Below are positions 9,004-20,081 of a stretch of DNA of 64,000 nt, piece after piece. Origin of the DNA: Aquatica leii (Eukaryota > Arthropoda > Insecta > Coleoptera > Lampyridae). Each line of letters starts with the position of its first letter. Within the stretch, counting starts at the first letter, position 1. The notes under the pieces are model-generated. The model worked only from the letters and a program-made list of their open reading frames with translations. It was not told where the DNA came from and did no database searches. The stretch lies in the NCBI GenBank assembly GCA_035610365.1, contig CM069432.1:260087177-260151176 (forward strand), given 5' to 3'. A program made the translations under genes and the position numbers.

Positions 9004-12000
9004 GGGCAGGTTTACTTAGATTTTTTCGAAAAAATCGATTTTTTTTTCTTCATAATATGTAAGCTACATATGTCTAGAATTTTTGTGTGAAAGGATTTTT
9101 CGATCCGAAACATATCTATGTAACTAAAGCGTCTTGAACGCACATACTGCACGCGCGCTGAATGACGCTCAGGTCAGTTCACCGCGCGGACCAAATTAAA
9201 GGGAGCGTATTTATTTAAAACGTGCAGTTCATCAAAATATAAATGAGCAAATATGATTTGGTAATAGTAAAAGAAATTTACGATAACGATAAACAATAGA
9301 TTTTTAAAAATTTTCAATTTATTGATTTAAATACAATTATTCTTTGTTTTACAACTGATCCAAAAGTAATACTTGTATAAAAACGTAATAATAATAAACG
9401 TTATATGACTATAACTCTCAATAAGGGGTGTCATAAACTATGCCGAGATGAAATAAACATAATAGAAATAACTTACTTTATTAGACCCGTGTTTATGAAT
9501 TCGTCTAAGAATAACATTTGGAAAACACTATATTTTATTCTTAAAAAAACTAATTTTGTAGCTTACGAGACCGATGTAAATAATAAATATCAATAAAACC
9601 TTTTTTCTCATGTTTTATATGGTCATTTTCTTAATCAAGCATGCACATTTTTATTACAAAAACAAAGTAAAACCGACTAGAACCTGCAGTTGTTGCTAAC
9701 GCTTTTCGCTGTCATATTTTCTCATTTCAATAAAATGCCGAAAACGAGACCAGCACTTTCTCAGGGTCGGAAAAAGTATTTCCAAGGAAATCAATTTACA
9801 GCTAAAAAAGATGCGGATTACGTCAGTTCATCAGCAAAAAAACTAAAAAACATTGACTACGATGATGTGGAAATTGACGCAAACTCTAGTTATGTCATAT
9901 GTAACTTTCTAATGGTTTTCAACGCATTGAGTGAGTTTCTTGTGTGCAAGTCGTGTTCCGGTGTCGTCAAGTTCAGTCGCACTGCAGGAGCTGGAGTAGG
10001 GTTTAAATTGATAGTGGATTGTCCGTGCGACAGGCGCCAAATACTGTCATCTCCGATGTCACAGAATGTCTATGAAATAAACCGACGACTTATGTTTGCG
10101 TTCTGCATTTTAGGATGCGGGCTGCAGAGTATAAAGACGTTTTGCTCTATCCTGGACATAAAGAATTCATTCAGCACGACAATTTACTACAACTTCTTAG
10201 ACAATTTGTACACCGCATCGAAGACCATTTTTGAAGTGGTTCAGAAGAAAGCCGTAATGGAAGAAATTAACGCAAACGCTGCAGCTGGAAACGAGCCAAC
10301 GCACCTAACTGTTTCCGGAGATGGGTCGTGGAAAAAGCAAGGATTTTCGTCGTTGTTTGGAATCATTTTATTTATCGGAAAGTACACGGCGAAAATTGTG
10401 GACGTGATTGTAAAATCATCTTACTGCCAAGCCTGCTCCAATTGGGCAACGAAACAAAGGACGCCGGAGTACGACGAATGGAGCAAAAATCACATCGACG
10501 ACTGCACTGCAAATCACACCGGCAGTGCGGGAAAAATGGAGGTGGACGGCGTACAAGGTATGTTTTCGCGATCAGAGGATCTCCTGGGTGTAAAATAGAA
10601 AAATTACATTGGCGATGGAGACACGAAAACATACAAAGCTATCGTTGACATGGATCCATATGATGACTGCCCGGTATCCAAAAAAGAATGCGTAGGCCAC
10701 GTTCAGAAGCGGATGGGAAGTAGACTTCGAAAGTTAAAAAAGGAAACAAAAGGGCTTGGTGGAAAGGGGTCTGGAAAATTGACGGATAAACTGATCGGAG
10801 ATTTGACGCTCTATTATGGACTAGCGATTCGACGCAACCCTGATTCAGCTGCCAAGATGAAAGACGCCATTTGGGCTTCTTATTATCATAAGTGCTCCAC
10901 AAATGAAAATCCGCAACACCATTTGTGTCCGGAAGGAAGTGAGAGCTGGTGTAAGTGGCGAGTTGCGGAGAAAGAAGAAAAACTTGAGAAATTTTCAACA
11001 TCCTCCTCCTCTCGATGAAAAGGTTAAAAAAGCCATCAAGCCAATCTACGATGCTCTCTCTGCCGATGACTTACTAGAACGCTGCATTGATGCAAACACA
11101 CAAAACTGCAATGAGTCTTTTAACTCTACAGTGTGGAAAATGGCTCCAAAACATCTACATTGCGGAGTAAAAGTGGTCGAAATTTCTACATACATTGCTG
11201 CGAGCCTGTTCAACGAAGGAAGATCGTCTTTGTTAAAGATTTTAAACGCACTGGGAATCGGTGTTGGCATCGAAGCCAGCCGCTACTCCACCGAAGTCGA
11301 TGAAATGAGGATTCTGGCAGCTGAACGGAAAATATCGGCCGCTGCTCGAAAATCCCGCATAGCTCAACGTTTGCTAGAAAAGGCCAACCAGGAATGCTTC
11401 GAAATCGAAGAAGGAATTTTGTACGGTCCAGGAATAGCCGACTAAGTTTCTGATTTAAGTTTAATTTTATTACTTATATGTTTCATGGCTAAAAAAAATA
11501 AGTCTTTTATGTTCAGATCTGCCATATAGGATCTTTTACTTTAAATTTAGTACATCTAATAATAAATTTACTTTCGCCGACTGCGGAAACCCATAAGTTG
11601 AAATTCTGTTTTAAATTATAGTGAACAAAAATTCTTTGGTTGGCCATATTGGATCCGCCATTTTTAATTTTGCAAATTTGATTTAAGATTCGTATTCAGC
11701 GACCCCGAAAACGTATAGTAACTGATACTTGTCGTGCAAACGAGAAAATAATCCCAAGCTAAACTTTACCACAACTTTAAACGCGTTTTTCTCGAAACTA
11801 CATTTTTTACTACAACTTCGAGCTTGAACAATTCATTTGATTTACATTCTGCAAAGTATGCCTTAAAGGATATACTTTTTTGTATGACTTATACCTAAAA
11901 TAAAGAAAAAAATTATTAATCAATATTTTTTAAGTGAGTTTAAATTAAAAAAAAAGAAGTGAAAAATTCACTTTTATGTTCTAGTGTCCATATTTTTGTT

Positions 12001-12323
12001 AATTTTGGTCCAATTTCATTCTAGTTAGGTATAAGTCATAAAGAATTTTATAAACTTTAATAGCAAAAAATATTTTTCATTTCAGTTCACCACTAGAGGG
12101 CGAGGACTCGAAGTTGTGGATAAGTTTTGTGTCAATAGCAGTCCATGCAAACCGCCATTCTAAAACACCATTTTGTTTTTAAATTTTCATAAAAAATATT
12201 ACTTATTGCTAAATTCTTGACGAATATAATGATCAAAATCAGAAGTTTCTAAGTATTTTTATTCTGGCACAAAAAAACATCAAAATTTACTTATTTTTTA
12301 GCCAAATCCAAGTAAACCTCCCC
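9004..12323 (+). mobile_element. Kolobok-type DNA transposon with a nearly whole transposase gene
   Basis: The ends are GGGCAGGTTTACTTAGATTT and, reversed, GGGGAGGTTTACTTGGATTT, an inverted repeat of about 20 bp with two differences. TTAA flanks both ends (9000-9003 and 12324-12327). A TTAA duplication and GGG..CCC ends are the Kolobok pattern. The 3.3-kb element holds one gene in plus orientation (9735-11445) and about 0.9 kb of non-coding sequence after it. It lies inside the minus-strand Penelope copy and is therefore younger. Confidence 0.7.
9735..11445 (+). pseudogene. Transposase with the 'Mutator-like' domain (Kolobok-type)
   Basis: The frame starts MPKTRPALSQGRKKYFQGNQ; I chose this Met because the Met 15 codons upstream lacks family similarity. 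Visible family blocks are LTVSGDGSWKKQGFSSLFG (a conserved D-G-S-W), KNYIGDGDTKTYKAIVD, KKECVGHVQKRMGSRLRKLK, LYYGLAIRRN, KMKDAIWASYYHKCSTNE and TQNCNESFNSTVWKMAPK. These match the large animal family that Pfam names Mutator-like transposase. Only two lesions are visible: an in-frame TAG at 10596-10598, just before KNYIGDGD, and a one-base frameshift in the T run near 10993. The length, about 570 codons, is close to full. It died recently. Confidence 0.72.
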
Positions 12324-12406
12324 TTAAAAATTTTTAAATTCAAACTGACATTAAATACAAAGCCATAGGTGATATGAAAAGGAAAATGAAATATGAAAAA
12401 AGTAAG

Positions 12407-12964
12407 TTAAAATTTATTATTAAGAAGTGGAGAAATATTTAAATCAAGAATTTCATTAAGACAATTATCTGAATTTTCATTATACAAACGAATTTCAAGA
12501 ATTTCAAGATGATTAAGAAAAGAACTTTTGTTACGAAAATGAAGAAATTGAACATTAAGATCAGAAGAAAAAGAATGACCAATAGATAAAATATGATTAG
12601 CGAAAGAAGAACAAGTGTTTGATATTGTAGAATTTAAATACCTTTTAATAAAATAAATATGTATTTTTAATCTTGTTTTAAACTTTCTACTACTTTGTTC
12701 TACATAAGAACAATTGCAAGAAGAGCAAGAAATTTTATATACACCAGATTTATCTAAAGAAGAAACAGAATCTTTATTATTAACAATAAAATATTTTAAA
12801 TTATGATTAGTAGAAAACAAAATAGAAATATACTTTTTTAAAAAATGTTTAAGAAAAAGAGAACAAAAATCAATATAAGGCATAGAACGATAGATAGTAG
12901 TATCAGATTTATTTTGAGAAAATTTTTTTAAAGAAATGGTATAAACGAACTTTACCAAAAACAT
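12407..12964 (-). CDS. Penelope GIY-YIG endonuclease region
   Basis: The 185-codon minus-strand frame contains SGVYKISCSSCNCSYVEQS followed by RKFKTRLKIH. This is the Penelope-type GIY-YIG core: G-V-Y-K-I-x-C for the GIY half, the added Cys residues typical of Penelope, Y-V-x-Q-S for the YIG half, and the catalytic Arg region. The downstream segment FANHILSIGHSF matches the 'H....GH.' motif of these proteins. The domain cuts target DNA for insertion. The frame is open but covers only the C-terminal part of the element's protein. Confidence 0.75.
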   Translation of the reverse strand: MFLVKFVYTISLKKFSQNKSDTTIYRSMPYIDFCSLFLKHFLKKYISILFSTNHNLKYFIVNNKDSVSSLDKSGVYKISCSSCNCSYVEQSSRKFKTRLKIHIYFIKRYLNSTISNTCSSFANHILSIGHSFSSDLNVQFLHFRNKSSFLNHLEILEIRLYNENSDNCLNEILDLNISPLLNNKF

Positions 12965-13129
12965 TGTTTAAAACATGAAAAGAGTAACCATTGTTATAAG
13001 CTAATTGTTTAATAGTATTAAATTCTTTATTAAAACTAGACTTAGAAAGAGGAATAGAAAAGAGACAATTAAATAAAGAAAGAAAAGAAGCAATTTTATG
13101 ATTATAAGGATGATTAGAGTAAAAGGGAA

Positions 13130-14414
13130 TTAAACAATCAGTGTAAGTATAGGTTTACGATAGATTTCAAAACTAAATTTCTCATTCTCACGTAAAAGAA
13201 GAAGATCTGAATATAGAAGGGAGTTGTTACATTCAATTTCATAAGTAAAATGAATATTAGGATAAATAGAATTATTGAAATTATTAAAATTGTTTAAATC
13301 ATCTAAGGAACCAATAAAGAGAACAATGCAATCATCAACATATCTAAACCAAAAACTAATCATATTAGAAAAAGAAAAATTAGAAAGGATTTTATTTTCA
13401 ATATTATTCATGAAGGTTACAGCAGCAGCAAGAGGTGAACTATTAGATCCCATAGCTAAACCAGATGATGATGAATTGAGAATAAAAATTATTGTTGAAG
13501 CATTGGCTTTTTAAAATTTTGGATTACAATATTGTTACGTATTTATTTATTAAAAACTAATTTATTTAAAACTACTAAAAATTATGTTTACTTATTCTAG
13601 AAATATGTACACTTTTAAATTAACCGAACTAATAAAATCTAATAATAAAAACACTTACACTATAATTTATATCACTTACAAGAAGATAAGATAACGTCCT
13701 CGGATATCACACTTGTTTGTTTACACTATAAGTCACGTTCACTCGATTCGGCGTACACACGTTATTTATTTAAAACTTCGCACGTGCTAATCACTTATTT
13801 ATCTTCACTTGAATAATCTTCTTAATACAGCTGCATTCGCGTTACGACAATAACTGACCTACGATTCCTCTCTTCGTTATTTATACACATCGGTGAATCC
13901 TTCTCGAGTGTTCCCTACTTTTCGCTATATCTTCTAGAAAATGGATAACAGCTTCTAGAAGGCTCTTGCATTTGCAAATAACTTCTCGAACGTTTCAATA
14001 TAAAATCTGGTAAGTATCCAGAGAACCATTAGAAAAAAGCAAATTACGAATAAGAAAAATACATTCCTTTGGAGGAATAGATGGAAGATTGACAACATCA
14101 GAAGATACAAGAATAGATGAAGAAGGAAAAGGAAATGTTTTGATCTTAGAAGCAAGGTCAGAAGAATTAAGTATAGAATATTGATTAGTAAAATTAGAAT
14201 AAGTTCTTATGATATTGTTAAACCAGGGAGCAACTTTAGAGACAGGAGAATTGCAAAAAGAAACAACAGGTCGAATTGGGATAGAAAGTTTATGTATTTT
14301 TGGTAGACCACAAAGAAGCGGTGTCGAGGGATTGATAAGTTTAAAATTATATATATTTTCAGGAGAATTAAAAGTTAAATTACACGAAAGAAGGCATAAA
14401 AAAAAGATGAACAA
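13130..14414 (-). pseudogene. Penelope-type reverse transcriptase, in pieces
   Basis: The upstream piece (14414-13998) has LLCGLPKIHKLSIPIRPVVS, the hallmark fingers motif of Penelope reverse transcriptases, and SSDVVNLPSIPP at the first catalytic Asp block. The downstream piece (13453-13130) has GLAMGSNSSPLAA with FWFRYVDDCIVLF (catalytic Y-x-D-D) and then FEIYRKP. A solo LTR (13533-13997) lies between the pieces. The protein would copy the element's RNA at the target site. The copy is not functional. Confidence 0.75.
13533..13997 (-). mobile_element. Solo LTR of the 41744-47862 gypsy family (in Penelope)
   Basis: On the minus strand it starts TGAAACGTTCGAGAAGTTAT and ends ACGTAACA, matching the LTRs at 41744-42183 and 47426-47862. 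It is flanked by ATAT on both sides (13529-13532 and 13998-14001), a perfect 4-bp target duplication. There is no internal sequence. It splits the Penelope reverse transcriptase gene. Confidence 0.8.
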
Positions 14415-15262
14415 AAACTACAAATAGGATCTTTCGAAAGTATTTTAAAATCACCTTTACTAATAAAATCTTCGACTTTATTAACATAATCAAAACGGAA
14501 AGAATAACAATGCAATTACCCTTATCAGCTTTTGAAACAATAAGATCGTTAGATTTAATTTTAGGTCTTAATAATGAACAAGGTTTATAAATTTAATTAA
14601 AATTAGAATTAAATTTGGCATTATCTAAAAATTTCTTCAACTTATTATGAATTTTATATCTAATTTCGTTATGTGTTTTTAGAACAAAATGTTAAAGTTT
14701 CAACATGTTTTTTGGTAATATTAACGGGCAAATTGTATTTAAGGCCTGAATTTAATTAAAACTGTTCTTGGGAATTAAAAGAAACATTACTTAAATTAAG
14801 AATCCGAGAGTAAAAGCTATAGGGTGAATCAAAATTAGTACAAGTATTAGAATCACTAGATGAAAATGTAGAAGGAGAAGGAATATGAAAATTACTATTA
14901 TGAGATGAAAAATTATAATATGAAGGTTAATGAGTTTCTTACAAAGATTGGAATAAATTAGATTACCACTAAATAACACATAATATGTTATTAAGTTCTT
15001 TGTATAGTGATTTTATTTCTTCTTTCATCCATGTTCTTCTTCCAGCTTTTAAAGCTTTTCTGGACTGTTAAGTATTAACCTTTATATTAATTGAAACAAA
15101 TTTCGGAGTAAGATGCTTTTTTAAACAAGTTTGAACAAACCATATTTTTAATTTAGTATGTTTACGTTTTATAATAAAATATAACTGTGGATTGACTTTA
15201 AGAAAATATCATATTTTATTACAATTTCTCCACTTAGAGAGATGGATTACTTTAACTATATT

Positions 15263-17446
15263 AAGAATTCTCGTCAATATATTGTAATCCAAAATTTTAA
15301 AAAGCCAATGCTTCAACAATAATTTTTATTATCAATTCTCAATCATCTGGTTTAGCTATGGGATCTAATAGTTCACCTCTTGCTGCTGCTGTAACCTTCA
15401 TGAATAATATTGAAAATAAAATCCTTTCTAATTTTTCTTTTTTTCTAATATGATTAGTTTTTGGTTTAGATATGTTGATGATTGCATTGTTCTCTTTAAT
15501 GGTTCCTTAGATGTTTAAATAATTTTAATAATTTCGTTAATTCTATTCATCCTAATATTCATTTTACTTATGAAATTGAATGTAACAACTCCCTTCATAT
15601 TTAGATCTTCTACTTGTACGTAAGAATGAAAAATTTAGTTTTGAAATCTATCGTAAACCTACTTACACTGATTGTTTAATTCCCTTTTACTCTAATCATC
15701 CTTATATTCATAAAATTGCTTCTTTTCGTTCTTTATTTAATCGTCTCTTTCTAAGTTTAGTTTTAATAAAGAATTTAATACTTTTAAACAATTAACTTAT
15801 AACAATGGTTACCCTTTTCATGTTTTAAACAATGCTTTTGGTAAAGTTCGTTTGTACCATTTCTTTAAAAAATTTTCTCAAAATAAATCTGATAATACTA
15901 CTATCTATCGTTCTATGCCTTATGTTACTTCTTGTTCTCTTTTTCTTATTTTTTTTTTAAAGTATATTTCTGTTTTGTTTTTTACTAATCATAATTTAAA
16001 AATTTTTATTATTAATAATTAAAGGGCGGAATATATGCAACCAAGCATTACCAAAATATGCGCATATATATGCATTACTTTTGCTAAAAATATGCAGCTA
16101 TTTTTTCTAAATTTTCCTAAATATGCAAATGCATATTTATTAAAAATACGCATAAATAAAACAAAATCTTAAATAGACACATTTATGTTTAATACATATG
16201 CTATTTTTTTTAGCTTCAACTTATGACTCACTGTTTTTAAATGTTGGTCGACTTAAAACTTCTTCTAACAAAAAATCTATAGAAGAAAAAATGTTCATGC
16301 ACCAAAGAGAAATAAATTTTCATATGAACAAAAGCTACAATTTGACAAATTTACTAAACTAAACAGTAATTTTTCAAGTCCACGCAATCGAATATTATGT
16401 TTTTAAAAAACGTGAAAAAATGTGACAGAATTGAACTTTATTTCTGAAATTGGTCTGACGCGAAGAAGCATATTATATGAAATTCTGATACCTACGTAAA
16501 TTTTAAGATAATAAAATGTGAAAATGAATGTAACTTACGATTTTAGAACAGGCCTTGCAAAATACTTTCTCTCCACTTAACTTTAACTCTGGAAAACACT
16601 TTATCGAATCACATTTTTGGAATGGTAAACATATTTTAATTTCTTGAAAAACCCTTTAATTTTAGAAACAAATTCAATGACATTGTAATGCAATCTTTTG
16701 TCGCATTGCTATTCAGGTAAAAACGGAAAAGTCCAGAGTTCGTTCATACCGTTTTAACTTATAAAATTCGACCTAATTTATTGTAAGACAGTGAAATTTT
16801 AAAATTTCATATTAATTTATTTTTAGAATATGCAAAATAAATCGAGTTTTGCTTAAATATGCAATGTTGTTTGAAATAAGCAAAAATATACAATATATGC
16901 ATCTATATGCACTTTGCATATATTCCGCTCTCTATTAATAATAAAGATTCTGTTTCTTCTTTAGATAAATCTGGTGAATATAAAATTCCTTGCTCCTATT
17001 GCAATTGTTCTTATGTAGGACAAACTGGTAGAAAGTTTAAAACAAGATTAAAAGAACATATTTATTTTATTAAAAGGTATTTAAATTCTAGTATATATAT
17101 ATATATATAAACACTTGTTCTTCTTTCGCTAATTATATTTTATCTACTGGTCATTCTTTTTCTTATGATCTTAATGTTAAAATTCTTCAATTTTGTAACA
17201 AAAGTTCTTTTCTTAATCATCTTGAAATTCTTGAAATTCATCGTCTTTATAATGAAAATTCAGATAATTGTCTTAATGAAATTCTTGATTTAAATATTTC
17301 TCCACTTCTTAATAATAAATTTTAACTTACTTTTTTCATTTTTCATTTTCCTTTTCATATCATCTATTTAATTTAAACTGTTGAAACTAGTTTTATAATA
17401 AAATATAACTGTGGATTGACATTAAGAAAATATCATATTTTATTTT
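15263..17446 (+). mobile_element. Penelope-like retroelement, plus-strand 5'-truncated copy
   Basis: The plus strand repeats the C-terminal half of the neighbouring element. GLAMGSNSSPLAAAVTFMNN is readable near 15352, the YVDD block near 15470, and the GIY-YIG block SGEYKIPCSYCNCSYVGQ near 16970. The copy ends at about 17440 with the same terminal sequence (ATAACTGTGGATTGAC). It starts within the reverse transcriptase. Together with the minus copy it is bounded by AACATTTAATATT at 8760-8772 and 17447-17459. An ATATGC-rich element interrupts it at about 16021-16935. It is broken. Confidence 0.72.
16021..16935. mobile_element. Non-autonomous DNA element rich in ATATGC motifs
   Basis: The ends are inverted: GGGCGGAATATATGCAA on the left (from about 16024) and TTGCATATATTCCGCTCT on the right. 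ATTAATAA flanks both sides, which fits an 8-bp duplication of hAT type, although the outermost bases are uncertain. The same place in the minus-strand Penelope copy has no insertion. The terminal 150 bp on each side are packed with ATATGC or GCATAT, which may be binding sites for a transposase supplied elsewhere. No coding sequence is seen. It is a MITE-like element of about 0.9 kb. Confidence 0.5.
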
Positions 17447-17459
17447 AACATTTAATATT

Positions 17460-18374
17460 GTTAGGGATATAATAATTTCATTAAAAAATTCAAACAGTAG
17501 GGATGTTTGTGGAGTAACAGTAAACCTAATTAACAACTGTATTGCATGTAATATTATTCCCGATACAATTAAGGAAGCATTGGTAGTACCAGTCTTTAAA
17601 AAAGTAGAAATAAATGATATAAATAACTACAGACCTACATCGCTACTGCCTATAATATCAAAGGTTTTTGAAAAGGTTCTAGCTGCGCAAATTAAAAATT
17701 ATATTGAAAAAAATAATTTGTTTTATAAAAATCAGTTTAGTTTTAGAAAAAACAAAAATACAACGTTGGCTTTAATAACTTTAATTGAGAAAATTATTGA
17801 AAGTTTTGATAAACAAGAGCATCTAATTGCAGTGTTTTGCGATTTGTCAAAAGCCTTTGACTGTGTACCACATGATGTGCTGTTAGATAAGATTAAATCG
17901 TATAATTTCACAAATAATCCCACGCTCATGATCGCATCATATTTAAAAAAACCAAACACAACAAGTAAAAATAAATGGGAAGTTATCTGAAAGGGGTAGG
18001 ATCAGTTAAGGGATTCCTCAAGGATTTCTTTTAGGCCCACTTGTATTTTTAATTTATATCAACCATTTACCACAAATAAATCCTCTTGCTGTTTACATAC
18101 TCTGTGCTGATGAAACTACTATCACGATTAATGGAAAGAATCGGGCAGATTTAGCAGCATCGTCATCTAGTGCACAAGTAAAAGTGCAGAAATGGTTTTC
18201 TAATCATAAGCTAACTTTAAACCAAACAAAAACAGTTCACATACTTTTTTCTCTCAGTAACTGCAATATTGATAATACAACGTTTGATGATGACGTTCTA
18301 CTATGGTCTAAGAGCGATTGGAAAATCTTGCTATCATTTCAATCGAATCTTGAAAAATTAATACAACAAGGCTA
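17460..18374 (+). pseudogene. LINE ORF2, reverse transcriptase domain
   Basis: The frame opening TFNIVRDIIISLKNS joins the endonuclease part across the Penelope insertion. It continues with ALVVPVFKKVEINDINNYRP, SLLPIISKVFEKVL, NQFSFRKNKNTTLALI and VFCDLSKAFDCVPHDVLL (catalytic Asp in DLSKAFD). Next come a degraded G-I-P-Q-G block near 18000 and a degenerate YADD motif (CADE) near 18105. The final part, WFSNHKLTLNQTKTVHILF, is the usual 'W...N.L.LN..KT' block. The order and motifs fit the CR1/Jockey group. The domain is frameshifted and the catalytic motif is damaged, so it is dead. Confidence 0.75.
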
Positions 18375-18375
18375 G

Positions 18376-20081
18376 TTTTGTTAAAATTTCTGCATGTATG
18401 AATAAAATTAAAAATTACTGAATAATATTATTTTTAAAATAATCTTATCCATTAAGTATCTAACATCTCATGTTAATTCATTTTTATTACAGTTTTGATC
18501 ACGATTATTCCGGTAAGAGGTAAAATGTGTGCAAAGTAGAAGTTAAAACAAAAAATGTATTATTTTATAACAAGGTTTGTTAATTTTTTTAAATAGAATT
18601 TAGAGATGCATTTTGTTTTTGCACGACGGCGCTCGATAACGTAGCTCAACAGTGAAAAGAATGCATACAAGCGATAAAAGACAAACAAAAGTTAGAGACT
18701 TTAATAGAAGGGTACAAAAAAATAAGAAAATAAAGACAAATATCCATGGTGAATCTAATCAACCAGAAAATGATTAAAATAAAAGATTATGCCAATACGA
18801 TTAAAGGAGTTCGTTTACTGTCGTATGTAAGAAATAATTAAAACTGCGACGATAGCGAAATGCTTGATTTTCGTTGATTAGTTTAAAATGAAATTTGTTT
18901 ATAAACTAACTTTACAGTTTAAAGATACAAATAGAACTTTTCTAATGTCTATTTAAATTTGATTGTAAATTTCTTTATTTAATTTTGCACAAATTTTTCG
19001 TAAGTTAACTAATAATTTTAAAAAACTGCAAAAAATATAAAAACTGATACATATTGCAACGAATTCATTTAAATAAGGTGCCAATGAATACGTAAAATGT
19101 AAATTCTAATAAAATTAATGCGACTTACCGTGCACTAAATAGATTTCATCTAGGCGGCTATCGATGACGTAACAGTTCCTACGATAGGTGATGTTTACTC
19201 CTGCAGATGGAGCTTTCGTATACAAATCAAAACTTAAATTATACGTAAACCACGAAAAATCCGTGCGTTCGGACTTTTGAAGTAATCTGTTTTTTAACAC
19301 AATTAACTATTTCATCAAATAAACGTTTGATTCAGTTCACGCGGCCTAAATAACAATTAAAATTTTAAAAACTTAACACAACAAATTAACGCGTCCGATA
19401 CGGCCAACTACTTAACTAACAACGATAACCAACCGACTAGATTTAAAACGAATTAAAGAAACAAGACTACTATAATATTATATCGAAATTTGTTGTATTT
19501 GAACCTTATTAATGCTTGTCCGCGTTTCTAATAAAGTAATATATAAGCATTATATAAATTATACCTTTGATTATTTATATAAGTACAGAATTTAAATATA
19601 ATCCGTATTTTAACTAAAAATGCATTAAAAACCAAGTTTAAATTATTTTTTACATCCTTCTTTAAATGCATAATGCTATAAAAAACCTTAGAAATGGATT
19701 ATGACGATCTAGTGAATCTAGAATAGGGCAAAGGTACACAAGAGTGTGCATTTTTTACTATAAAAAACCATATTTCAAGAATAATCGATTGCATTTGGGA
19801 AAAAAAGAACCCACATACTTACAGAAGCAGTTTATTTTAAAAAAATTAACAAAAGCTCATTAAAATGCATAAAAAAGGCACTTTATTAAAATAATGAAAA
19901 TGCGCACTCTTGTAGACCTTAATTCACAAGAGTGAGCATTGTGAAATATAAGAGTACGCAATTCAAAACATAAGTCACATTCAAAATTTCCAGCCACATA
20001 TCGTCGGCTTAATCAGCAAACTGCGTAACTCCAGTTTTCCTAATTACTCAGGAGAGAATTTATTATTATTTATGAATTAAT
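18376..20081. other. About 1.7 kb with no recognised gene
   Basis: Nothing protein-coding is recognised. Two things stand out. A short minus-strand open stretch at 19128-19300 ends at a good splice donor (reverse complement GTGCACGGTAAGTCGC), but the peptide is not recognised. At 19990-20032 the sequence TATCGTCGGCTTAATCAGCA leads into GCGTAACTCC; the same text occurs reversed at 32130-32165 and 48285-48330, where it is the end of a zinc-finger tail and of a repeated terminus. The rest is AT-rich. Confidence 0.4.

Larger units (their letters stand above)
8773..15262 (-). mobile_element. Penelope-like retroelement, minus-strand copy
   Basis: Read on the minus strand, this copy carries a Penelope-type reverse transcriptase (about 14414 to 13130) followed by a C-terminal GIY-YIG endonuclease (12964-12407). 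Its two ends, 8773-8871 and 15166-15262, are inverted copies of each other, as is common in Penelope elements. A Kolobok element (9004-12323) and a solo gypsy LTR (13533-13997) have inserted into it. Without these it would be about 2.7 kb, near the usual size. With the plus copy (15263-17446) it forms one insertion bounded by a 13-bp repeat. It is broken in several places. Confidence 0.78.
1957..18375 (+). mobile_element. CR1/Jockey-type LINE, split by several later insertions
   Basis: One non-LTR retrotransposon can be followed across the first 18 kb when the insertions are skipped. ORF1 starts at 1957-2228. It is cut by a piggyBac element, resumes at 6235 and is cut again by a small tailed retroposon at about 6648-6845. 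The endonuclease region runs from 7130 to 8757. The Penelope pair then intervenes, and the reverse transcriptase resumes at 17460 in the same protein context: TFNI precedes the insertion, and the same TFNI followed by a typical LINE linker comes after it. The 3' end after about 18375 is not recognisable. Stops and frameshifts are present throughout, so the copy is inactive and older than everything nested in it. Confidence 0.75.

Noticed and set aside
10372-11270. Long minus-strand open frames opposite the Kolobok transposase
   Set aside because: They mirror the codon pattern of the plus-strand gene and show no family motifs.
9004-12323. A classic Mutator element with an 8-9-bp duplication
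   Set aside because: The flanks give TTAA at both ends and no good 9-bp repeat; the ends fit Kolobok better.
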